Position numbers and translations under genes: made by a program
Shown: piece by piece, positions 6,304 through 12,712 of the stretch
How the letters are laid out: each line of letters starts with the position of its first letter
Numbering within the stretch: position 1 is the stretch's first letter
NCBI GenBank assembly: GCA_031270565.1
Contig: JAISXJ010000094.1
Span: forward strand, 1 to 13,792
Length of the DNA: 13,792 nt
Direction: 5' to 3'
Source of the DNA: Prevotellaceae bacterium
Lineage (GTDB): Bacteria; Bacteroidota; Bacteroidia; Bacteroidales; Paludibacteraceae
Notes under the pieces: model-generated
The model's database searches: none
What the model was told of the DNA's origin: nothing
The model's input: the letters and a program-made list of their open reading frames with translations, nothing else

Positions 6304-6929
6304 CTTTGTACGGCGCCTTTCACGGCAAATTTAGACGCATCAATGGCGTTGTTGTACTGCCTCTCGGAGAGAGTATAAACGGTGTAGTTGCCATTTGTTT
6401 CATCCAGACGCAACTCTTGAAGGGAGAAATCCTGCTTGCTGATTGTGAGTGTTACTTTGTTGTACCCGATTTGATTATTCTTGCTGCTCACAAGTGTAAA
6501 CACGTGGCTTTGCGACGTCTCGGAACTGCTGATTGTGGCAGCTGTTTCTGTGGCAACCGCCTGAATGTCGCACTTCAAACAGAGAAGCAGTGTGTTTTTC
6601 AACATTCTGCTCTGCGGGTTATTTTCGGTATTGACAACATTACGTTTGCCGCCGCTGTTCATAACAAAATTAGCGCCGTTTATCACCATAAAGTCGGTGT
6701 TGGGCTTGGTGTAGAACATCGCCAGCTTGTCATCGGCTTTGAAATAGAGTTGTCCGCCGGATTGGAGTTTGGCGTCCATCATTGCCATAACTTTGGTTTG
6801 TGTAAAGGTGGCAGTGAGCGTTTTGCGGGAGGCGTTTGTTGCCTTGATTTTCTCTATCAATGCGCTGTTTTGAGCATTAAGCGACAGCGCAATCATCATC
6901 AGAGAGAGAGAAACAACGATTTTATTCAT
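6300..6929 (-). CDS. LolA-like outer-membrane lipoprotein carrier
   Basis: A 209-residue exported protein. Residues 1-19 form a signal peptide (MNKIVVSLSLMMIALSLNA followed by Q), with no lipobox Cys. The mature part has the LolA pattern: a helix beginning ALIEKIKATNASRKTLTATFTQ, then repeated beta strands such as GGQLYFKADDKLAMFYTKP (58-76) and DFMVINGANFVMN (79-91), and a C-terminal half-barrel with QELRLDETNGNYTVY. LolA carries lipoproteins through the periplasm to the outer membrane. Family similarity is by pattern, and Bacteroidetes have several LolA-like paralogues, so the exact cargo is uncertain. It is first in the lolA-Smr-GNAT-nadB unit and has a possible promoter 53 bases upstream. 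Confidence 0.85.
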   Translation of the reverse strand: MNKIVVSLSLMMIALSLNAQNSALIEKIKATNASRKTLTATFTQTKVMAMMDAKLQSGGQLYFKADDKLAMFYTKPNTDFMVINGANFVMNSGGKRNVVNTENNPQSRMLKNTLLLCLKCDIQAVATETAATISSSETSQSHVFTLVSSKNNQIGYNKVTLTISKQDFSLQELRLDETNGNYTVYTLSERQYNNAIDASKFAVKGAVQR

Positions 6930-6982
6930 ATCATATAAATTCGAGTTGGTGTGAGAAAAATGTCTCTTTAGTATAGACCGCG

Positions 6983-6990
6983 CAAAAGTA
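6983..6990 (-). promoter_or_regulatory. Possible -7 box for the lolA-to-nadB unit
   Basis: TACTTTTG on the minus strand fits the Bacteroidetes -7 consensus TAnnTTTG, 53 bases ahead of the lolA-like start. No good TTTG box lies 19-21 bases upstream, so support is moderate. Confidence 0.45.
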
Positions 6991-7040
6991 CTATCTTTTT
7001 CGGGTGAGGGCTTGTTTATTAAACAAAATTTAGCATTAAT

Positions 7041-7162
7041 GGGAACTTCTAAAAATTGCTTTTTCTGCGTTACGCTCTTTTGGTAAAATGCTCATTTACG
7101 TTAGTAAACTCCGCTTTTACCTCAATCGCAAGCCTTGAAAAATCTAATCTTTAGAAGCCCCC
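7041..7162. repeat. 122-bp phase-locked imperfect palindrome, MITE-like
   Basis: Base i pairs with base 14203 minus i from the ends to the centre with no insertion or deletion. Paired blocks are GGG/CCC (ends), CTTCTAAA/TTTAGAAG (7046-7053, 7150-7157), TTTT/AAAA (7061-7064, 7139-7142), GGTAAAA/TTTTACC (7082-7088, 7115-7121) and TTTAC/GTAAA (7095-7099, 7104-7108). Both sides carry TAAT (7037-7040 and 7163-7166), which could be a 4-bp target duplication. It lies between the divergent lolA and FISUMP promoters and has no coding content. Confidence 0.75.
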
Positions 7163-7248
7163 TAATACAGGTGCGGAGGGCAGGTGTTGCTTTCTACTAA
7201 CATTTTTGTCCCGTAGAGGAACATTATTTTTCATTACAAAAAAAGTAT

Positions 7249-7256
7249 TATCTTTG
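7249..7256 (+). promoter_or_regulatory. Possible -7 box for the FISUMP gene
   Basis: TATCTTTG fits TAnnTTTG and continues CCCCCGTT, closely like the box of the minus-strand leader at 1322-1329. No clear -33 box is visible. The resulting leader would be about 430 bases long. Confidence 0.45.
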
Positions 7257-7296
7257 CCCCCGTTATTGTTCATATCTAAAATCAACTCAAAAAGAT

Positions 7297-7557
7297 GCTT
7301 ACATCTGGGATTCTATATTTGCCATTTTTTCAGTTTAGACGGTTCAACCGGCTAAAAGTAAGCTCGTTACAAAAGCCCCCCCCCGTATTCGTCTTAACTC
7401 CTTGTATTCAAGGGCTTATCATTTATTAAAGACTTTTTTGTTACTGGTTATCAACGCAAAGTCTTTTTGTGTTTCTTTGCCATATACATCTGTAACGGCA
7501 ATCTTCCGGAATTTTCGGAGGTGTTGCCGTTCTGTTTTATTGCGCCCTTTGCGAAAA
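7297..7557 (+). repeat. Leader-like dispersed element, copy B (plus orientation)
   Basis: Second copy of the element described at 996-1245, in the opposite orientation. Landmarks are TAGACGGTT (7337-7345), CGGCTA, AAGCTCGTTACAAAA, nine C at 7376-7384, TATTCA, GGGCTTATCATTT, CATATACA, CTTCCGGAAT and GTTGCCGTTCTGTTT. It occupies most of the leader between the promoter-like site and the FISUMP gene. A frame that stays open here (7402-7680) starts only with TTG and is not credited as a gene. Confidence 0.85.
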
Positions 7558-7558
7558 A

Positions 7559-7605
7559 CCTTTGCGTGCCTTGCGGTTAAATATTTTTACCGCAAAGACG
7601 CAAGG
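7559..7605. repeat. Imperfect inverted repeat of the GCAAAGACGCAA type
   Basis: The arms CCTTTGCGTGCCTTGCGGT (7559-7577) and ACCGCAAAGACGCAAGG (7589-7605) are imperfectly complementary and could form a stem in the leader of the FISUMP gene. CGCAAAGACGCAA-type repeats are familiar intergenic sequences in Bacteroidetes and some other phyla. It is not followed by a T-run. Confidence 0.6.
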
Positions 7606-7691
7606 GATACGCAAAGAACACAAAAGCGCTCTATTGCTATTGTCCTTTTATTTTTCAACTATATCAATTCACCAATCTAAAATGTATTTTT

Positions 7692-9107
7692 ATGAAACAA
7701 AAAACATTTCTTTTCGCTGCGCTTGCAGCAGCATTTTTAAGCGTCGCCAATTATGCTGCGGCGCAGGTAACAATGGGTGGCAGTGTAGAACCTACAAAAG
7801 GCGCTATTCTGGATTTGAACAGTACGACCAAAGGCGGGCTACTGCTCTCGAATGTAGAGCTGACAGCATTGAACGACATTCCCGCTTCCTTCCCCAACGC
7901 GAGCGCTATCTCTCCGACTGAGAAACAGGCGCTGGCGGGGATGATTGTCTGGAACACCAACGATTTCCTTGCGCCTAACGCAGATGGTCTCTATCTCTGG
8001 GATGGTAACAAATGGAATTATACGGGTGGTAGCGACGGACAGGCTCTTCCGCCTCCTCCCATTCCCATTTCTGCTCCAACGACGTGTTCCAATCCTGTGC
8101 CTGATGTTACTTTTGCGCAATATAATCTTGGCGTGGATACTAACCAGTTTAACTCTGGTGAATATGCCACTCTCAGTCCAACCAAACGACAGATTAGATA
8201 TCTTGCTGACTGCTCTCCTACTGCCGCTGTTAATGTTTGGGGCGACCTCTACCAGTGGGGACGTATTGCTGACGGACACCAAAAACGTACCAGTCCAAGA
8301 TATCCGTCTAATAACAACACTGAAGAAGACGGTGCTGTTACTTCTTTTGATGATAATGGTCAGCCAAATATTGCCCTGGCTATTGGCAAATTCATAAAAC
8401 AGAGTAGCCCTTCTTACAATTGGCGCAAACCCGCCAAGAGTGACCTTTGGGGTAACGGCGAGAGCTGGACTGAACAGGACGATAATCAAGGCGGTGTTCT
8501 TCATACTGACGGCAAATACTATCAAAATACAGACTGGGCAATTCCTGATAATAATCCCTGTCCTTCCGGCTGGCGTATTCCAACGCAGGACGAATGGGAG
8601 CGGCTTGTTAATTACGACTGTAATCCGAGTGCCGGCAGCACCGAAATTACGATACTTAATACCGGTAAGACTACTACTACTCGCGGTACAAACAATGAAT
8701 TGACATGGATACCTGTCAAGGGTGGTAAAGTAACCACTACTAACTGGGGAGAGACAACTGGTAACTTGGGTGGTTACGCCGTATATAAAGCATCTGACTG
8801 GACTGATGCTACTACAGTAGCCAGCGGCTATTTTTATAACGTAGATTGGTCTACTACCGATAAAAGACTTCACGACGCTGCTGCCCCCGAGCCTCTCCTC
8901 TTCTTGCCTGCCGCCGGGATGCGCAACTTCTCCGATGGCATATTTTACTATAGGGCCAGCAGCTACTACGGCGGGGGCTACTGGAGTTCTACTACACACT
9001 CCGGCAATTCTGCTTATGGCCTGCTCGCCGACAGTAGATACGTGAACGCTGCTTATCTTTTATTTTACTGTGGGAAAGCTCTTAGCGTGCGGTGCGTGAA
9101 AAACTAA
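7692..9107 (+). CDS. Exported FISUMP-domain protein
   Basis: A 471-residue protein with a signal peptide (residues 1-24, cleavage after AAA before QVTMGG). Residues 25-115 are an N-terminal module common in Bacteroidetes surface proteins: TKGAILDLNSTTKGGLLLSNV, then IVWNTN and GLYLWDGNKWNY. A proline-rich linker (119-127) leads to the Fibrobacter succinogenes major paralogous domain, about 136-471, with YNLGVDT, VWGDLYQWGR (182-191), PCPSGWRIPTQDEWERL (289-305), GYWSST (429-434) and the terminal SVRCVKN. This domain belongs to the C-type-lectin/formylglycine-enzyme-like fold and is presumed to bind surface ligands; no enzyme activity is implied. The last 50 residues are rich in Tyr, Gly, Ser and Ala and look diversified. 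The ATG at 7692 directly precedes the signal peptide. A strong terminator follows. Single-gene unit, probably transcribed from a long repeat-bearing leader. Confidence 0.9.
   Translation: MKQKTFLFAALAAAFLSVANYAAAQVTMGGSVEPTKGAILDLNSTTKGGLLLSNVELTALNDIPASFPNASAISPTEKQALAGMIVWNTNDFLAPNADGLYLWDGNKWNYTGGSDGQALPPPPIPISAPTTCSNPVPDVTFAQYNLGVDTNQFNSGEYATLSPTKRQIRYLADCSPTAAVNVWGDLYQWGRIADGHQKRTSPRYPSNNNTEEDGAVTSFDDNGQPNIALAIGKFIKQSSPSYNWRKPAKSDLWGNGESWTEQDDNQGGVLHTDGKYYQNTDWAIPDNNPCPSGWRIPTQDEWERLVNYDCNPSAGSTEITILNTGKTTTTRGTNNELTWIPVKGGKVTTTNWGETTGNLGGYAVYKASDWTDATTVASGYFYNVDWSTTDKRLHDAAAPEPLLFLPAAGMRNFSDGIFYYRASSYYGGGYWSSTTHSGNSAYGLLADSRYVNAAYLLFYCGKALSVRCVKN
8925..9090 (+). other. Candidate hypervariable C-terminal region of the FISUMP protein
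   Basis: Residues 412-466. Conserved scaffold words (AGMRN, RAS, GYWSSTT, AY, SVRCV) alternate with residues that in related proteins are often Asn or other AAC/AAT-coded residues, but here are Tyr, Gly, Leu, Ala, Phe, Cys and Ser. Codons at the odd sites mostly end in C or T (TAC, GGC, CTC, GCC, GCT, TAT, CTT, TTT, TGT), the pattern expected if AAC/AAT template codons had been changed at their adenines. Without the template repeat this is only suggestive. Confidence 0.3.
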
Positions 9108-9128
9108 CAGCTTCTGCCCAGACAAAAC

Positions 9129-9157
9129 AAAAAGCCTCCAGTGATGGGGGCTTTTTT
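9129..9157 (+). terminator. Rho-independent terminator after the FISUMP gene
   Basis: AAAAAGCCTCC (9129-9139) pairs with GGGGGCTTTTT (9146-9156), with one G-T pair, around a six-base loop, and is followed by a T-run. It lies 22 bases past the stop codon. Confidence 0.9.
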
Positions 9158-9274
9158 AGTTTTTAGTTATTAGAGTGTAGTTATAGTGAATAATGAATAG
9201 TGAATAATGCTTTTGTGCATTTCTTGGTTCTTTTTTCGCACCTTAAAAAAGGAATTAACCTTATTGATTATCAT
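9158..9274. other. Intergenic AT-rich stretch
   Basis: No gene is seen. It contains TTAGAGTGTAG (9170-9180) and GAATAGTGAATAAT (9195-9208), inverted counterparts of the motifs at 3341-3386. Confidence 0.6.
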
Positions 9275-9305
9275 TTTGTCTAATGACAATTATTAACTAC
9301 TTTTG
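9275..9305 (+). promoter_or_regulatory. Promoter of the methylaspartate operon
   Basis: TTTG (9275-9278), 19 bases, TACTTTTG (9298-9305) match the Bacteroidetes consensus exactly. The leader to the glmS start is about 90 bases and contains a small CTGAT-AAA-ATCAG hairpin (9333-9345). No B12-box was seen, so no cobalamin riboswitch is called despite the B12-dependent product. Confidence 0.65.
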
Positions 9306-9400
9306 CTGCGCAAAAAAGGGAACACATTTTTCCTGATAAAATCAGTATGTAACTCCTGTTTTGCACTTGGAAAATTAACCTGACATAAAATCTGACTTAC

Positions 9401-9808
9401 ATGGAGAAAAAAACCATTGTTACAGGCGTGATCGGCGCAGATGTTCACGCTGTTGGCAATAAAATTCTGGCTTATGCCCTTACAGATGCCGGTTTCAACG
9501 TCGTTAATCTTGGCGTGATGGTGTCGCAGGAAGAGTTTATTGCCGCTGCCATAGAGACTAATGCCGCTGCCATCGTTGTTTCGTCGCTTTACGGACATGG
9601 CGAGATTGACTGTAACGGTCTTCGCGAAAAATGCGAAGAGGCAGGCTTAAAAGATATTCCGCTTCTGGCAGGCGGCAATCTGGTGGTAGGGAAACAGGAT
9701 TTTGCAGAAGTGGCAAAACGCTTCGCAGCCATGGGTTTCACCAAAGCCTATCCCCCCGGCACGACACTCGAAACAACCATTGCCGACCTTCATAAATTCA
9801 CAGATTGA
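9401..9808 (+). CDS. glmS: Glutamate mutase sigma (small, B12-binding) subunit
   Basis: A 135-residue protein, the usual size of the small subunit of adenosylcobalamin-dependent glutamate mutase, which with the epsilon subunit turns L-glutamate into (2S,3S)-3-methylaspartate. The cobalamin-binding DxHxxG motif is D14-V-H16-A-V-G19, with His16 as the lower axial cobalt ligand. The other two signatures of the Rossmann-like B12 fold are SSLYGHGE (61-68; Ser61 and Leu63 as in Clostridium) and GGN (91-93). It is the first gene of the operon, 34 bases before glmL, in the same order as in clostridia. It is cytoplasmic. The start ATG immediately precedes the conserved first strand (KKTIVTGVIGAD) and lies about 90 bases from a good promoter. 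Confidence 0.95.
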   Translation: MEKKTIVTGVIGADVHAVGNKILAYALTDAGFNVVNLGVMVSQEEFIAAAIETNAAAIVVSSLYGHGEIDCNGLREKCEEAGLKDIPLLAGGNLVVGKQDFAEVAKRFAAMGFTKAYPPGTTLETTIADLHKFTD

Positions 9809-9842
9809 TTTTCTTATCGCACCTCTCAGAGGTTTCGTAGCA

Positions 9843-11225
9843 ATGAAGTATTTAACCGTTGACTTCGGCAGTACCTTTACCAAACTGACCGCCATTGATA
9901 CCGTTCAGGGTGCAGTGGCGGGTACGGCACGCGCTTTCACTACCATCGACACCGACGTTATGACAGGCTTTAACCACGCTATGGAGCAGTTGGAAAATGC
10001 CATTGGCGCTTTTCATTACGATCAACTGCTGTGTTGCAGCAGCGCTGCGGGAGGGTTAAAGATGATAGCGGTAGGGCTGGTACCCGACTTGACGGCAAAA
10101 GCCGCTAAAATGGCAGCTTCAAGTGCAGGAGCAAAGGTGATGAAAACCTATTCTTTTGAACTCTCTGAAAAAGAACTGACGGAAATTGCCGCGGTCAATC
10201 CCGATTTGGTGTTGCTTTGCGGAGGTACCGACGGCGGAAACAGAGAGGTCATTTTGACAAATGCCAGACTGCTTGCCGCTGTTGACGGCAATTTTTCCAT
10301 TATCGCCGCCGGCAACAAAAGCGTTGACGCCGAACTTGAAACGATTTTTAAAACCGCCGGCAAAACATTTGTCATCACCGAGAACGTTATGCCCACGTTC
10401 AATCAACTTAATATTGAACCGGCTCGACAGGCAATTCGAGAACTTTTTATTCGCAATATCGTTGCCGCCAAAGGGCTGTCAAAGATGCAGGCGCTTTGCG
10501 CTAACGCGATTATTCCCACGCCGCTGGCGGTGATGACGGCTTGCGAACTGTTGTCGAAAGGGACGCGCAGCAGAGCAGGCATCGGCGAGTTGGTGTGCAT
10601 CGACCTCGGTGGCGCTACCACTGATGTCTATTCTATGGCAAAAGGCAAACCTGCATCAGGGCATGTCATTCCCAAAGGACTTCCCGAGCCATTCAGTAAA
10701 CGTACGGTGGAGGGCGATTTGGGGATGCGTTACAGTCTTGCCGCTCTCGCCGACGCATTGAATATGTCGGATTTTTCGGAAGAGACAGCCATACCACAGG
10801 CACGCATCGAAGCGTGGATTGCCCGCTGTACCGCAATGCCGGATATTATCGCCGCTCCGGAAAGCGAAGAGCTTTTCATAGAGGAATCTCTGGCAAAAAA
10901 GGCGGTCGAACTGGCCGTTGAGCGTCATTGCGGTATTCTGGAAAGCGCCTATACGCCATTAGGCGAAATTCTCTCTATCACAGGCAAAGACCTGACCGAA
11001 ATACCCAGTCTTATCGGCATCGGAGGGGCAATCATCAACAGTAAAGAGCCGCACAAAATTCTGGAAGGCGCACTTTATTCTGCCCGAAAGACGGGCTTTA
11101 TGAAACCGAAAGCGCCACGTTTTTATTTAGATAAAACCTATATTTTTGCCGCTATGGGGTTGCTCAGCGCTATTGATGAAGAGCTGGCTCTCCGTATTCT
11201 GACAGATAATCTTAAACCAATATAA
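9843..11225 (+). CDS. glmL: GlmL/MutL, ASKHA-fold partner of glutamate mutase
   Basis: A 460-residue protein of the sugar kinase/hsp70/actin ATPase superfamily, encoded between the two mutase subunits. The phosphate-1 loop is VDFGSTFTK (6-14), the phosphate-2 loop CIDLGGATTDVYS (252-264), and the adenosine motif is near LIGIGGAI late in the protein. CSSAAGGLKM (65-74) and LLCGGTDGGN (124-133) are family signatures. It is not the mismatch-repair protein MutL. Its accepted but incompletely tested role is ATP-dependent reactivation or assembly of the B12 enzyme. The open frame extends upstream to 9702 inside glmS, but the ATG at 9843 is chosen because it gives the conserved MKYLTVDFGST start and the family length. 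The stop is two bases before the glmE start, so translation is probably coupled. Confidence 0.94.
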   Translation: MKYLTVDFGSTFTKLTAIDTVQGAVAGTARAFTTIDTDVMTGFNHAMEQLENAIGAFHYDQLLCCSSAAGGLKMIAVGLVPDLTAKAAKMAASSAGAKVMKTYSFELSEKELTEIAAVNPDLVLLCGGTDGGNREVILTNARLLAAVDGNFSIIAAGNKSVDAELETIFKTAGKTFVITENVMPTFNQLNIEPARQAIRELFIRNIVAAKGLSKMQALCANAIIPTPLAVMTACELLSKGTRSRAGIGELVCIDLGGATTDVYSMAKGKPASGHVIPKGLPEPFSKRTVEGDLGMRYSLAALADALNMSDFSEETAIPQARIEAWIARCTAMPDIIAAPESEELFIEESLAKKAVELAVERHCGILESAYTPLGEILSITGKDLTEIPSLIGIGGAIINSKEPHKILEGALYSARKTGFMKPKAPRFYLDKTYIFAAMGLLSAIDEELALRILTDNLKPI

Positions 11226-11227
11226 TC

Positions 11228-12694
11228 ATGGAAATTCAGAATAAACAATTATCAAAAGACGCTTTTTTTAAACAGCGTGAAGAAGTTCTTGGACAATGGC
11301 ACACCGGAAAGAGCGTTAACTTTGATGAAGTTGTTGCCTATCAGCAGGCAATTCCCGCCACCAAACGCTTTGGCGATAAACTGGCAAAAGCCCACAAAGA
11401 GGGCGTTACACTGATACAGCCCCGCGCAGGCGTGGCGCTCTACGACGAGCATATCAGGCTGTTGCAATACCTCGAAACGGAAGGCGAAGCCGACCTGCTG
11501 CCCAGCACTATCGACAGTTATACCCGTCTGAATCGCTACAAAGAAGCCGAAGCGGGTATCGAAAAGAGTAAAGAAACGGGACGTTCAATGCTCAACGGCT
11601 TTCCCGCACTGAATTATGGCGTTGACATTTGCCGTTTGGTAACCTCTTCCGTAAAAAGCCCCGTACAGGTGCGGCACGGTACGCCGGACGCCCGTTTGCT
11701 GACCGAAATCACCATTGCCGGCGGCTTCACCTCCTACGAAGGAGGCGGCATCTCCTACAACATTCCCTACTCGAAAAATCACTCCATTGAACAGACCATT
11801 GCACACTGGCAATATACCGACCGTCTGGTGGGACTTTACGAAGAGGCGGGCGTGTCCATCAACCGCGAGCCGTTCGGTCCGCTTACGGGAACGCTTGTGC
11901 CGCCGTGCATTTCAACGGTGGTGGCAATCATCGAAGCCATTCTGGCTGCCACACAGGGCGTAAAAGATATTACCGTCGGCTATGGACAGTGTGGAAATCT
12001 TATTCAGGACGTTGCGGCGGTGCGTTCTCTCAATATGCTGACACGCGCATATCTGGATAAAAACGGTTATAACGATGTGCGTATCACCACCGTATTTCAC
12101 CAGTGGATGGGCGGATTTCCGCAGGATGAATCGAAATCGTTTGGCGTTATTTCGTGGGGTGCGGCAGCTTCGGTGCTGGCAAAGGCTACCAAGGTGATTG
12201 TCAAAACGCCTCACGAAGCGATGGGCGTTCCCACAAAAGAGGCAAATGCTGCCGGACTGAAAGCCACCAAACAGCTTACCTCCATGCTCAAAGACCAAAA
12301 CTTTTCGGAGATTCCGGCGGTGGTGATGGAGAGTGAAATCATCAATCGCGAGGTGCGGTGCATTATGAACAGAGTAGAGGAACTCGGCAAAGGGGATTAT
12401 GCCAAAGGAACAGTAGCTGCCTTTGAAGCGGGCATTATTGATATTCCATTTGCGCCAAGCAAATACAATGCAGGTAAACTGATGCCCGCCCGCGACAACA
12501 ATGGCGCTGTCCGCTTTCTGGACATTGGCAATGTGCCGCTCTCTGCCGACCTGATGGCGTTTCACCGTAAAAAACTTGAAGAACGCGCGGAATATGAAAA
12601 ACGTCCCGTCAGCTTCCAAATGGTGATTGACGATGTATATGCCATTGGAAAGGGCTTTCTCGTTGGACGACCGTCAATGATTAACGAACAGTGA
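11228..12694 (+). CDS. glmE: Glutamate mutase epsilon (large, catalytic) subunit
   Basis: A 488-residue TIM-barrel subunit that binds glutamate over the adenosylcobalamin held by GlmS. Counting from the ATG places the three substrate-binding arginines at R66 (LIQPRAG), R100 (DSYTR) and R149 (VQVRHG), exactly the positions known for the Clostridium cochlearium enzyme. Glu171, Tyr177 and Tyr181 (EGGGISYNIPY, 171-181) also coincide. Length matches the family (about 480). No gaps or frame breaks are visible. It lies two bases after glmL and 18 bases before the methylaspartate ammonia-lyase gene, so all four are probably one transcript. The product, 3-methylaspartate, is the substrate of that next enzyme. 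Confidence 0.97.
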   Translation: MEIQNKQLSKDAFFKQREEVLGQWHTGKSVNFDEVVAYQQAIPATKRFGDKLAKAHKEGVTLIQPRAGVALYDEHIRLLQYLETEGEADLLPSTIDSYTRLNRYKEAEAGIEKSKETGRSMLNGFPALNYGVDICRLVTSSVKSPVQVRHGTPDARLLTEITIAGGFTSYEGGGISYNIPYSKNHSIEQTIAHWQYTDRLVGLYEEAGVSINREPFGPLTGTLVPPCISTVVAIIEAILAATQGVKDITVGYGQCGNLIQDVAAVRSLNMLTRAYLDKNGYNDVRITTVFHQWMGGFPQDESKSFGVISWGAAASVLAKATKVIVKTPHEAMGVPTKEANAAGLKATKQLTSMLKDQNFSEIPAVVMESEIINREVRCIMNRVEELGKGDYAKGTVAAFEAGIIDIPFAPSKYNAGKLMPARDNNGAVRFLDIGNVPLSADLMAFHRKKLEERAEYEKRPVSFQMVIDDVYAIGKGFLVGRPSMINEQ

Positions 12695-12712
12695 ATTTAT
12701 AACTGATTAAAT

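Noticed and set aside
7402..7680. Small gene before the FISUMP gene
   Set aside because: Starts only with TTG; its 5' part is the leader element, where differences from the other copy avoid third codon positions; its 3' part is an intergenic GCAAAG repeat.
7839..8999. Long minus-strand frame of 386 residues opposite the FISUMP gene
   Set aside because: It is a shadow of the FISUMP coding frame, with no domain, and its translation is low-complexity and basic.
9306..9400. Cobalamin riboswitch before glmS
   Set aside because: The leader is only about 90 bases and lacks a recognisable B12 box; only a small hairpin is seen.
9702..9842. Longer start for GlmL inside glmS
   Set aside because: The extra 47 residues overlap glmS in another frame and precede the conserved MKYLTVDFGST start of the family.
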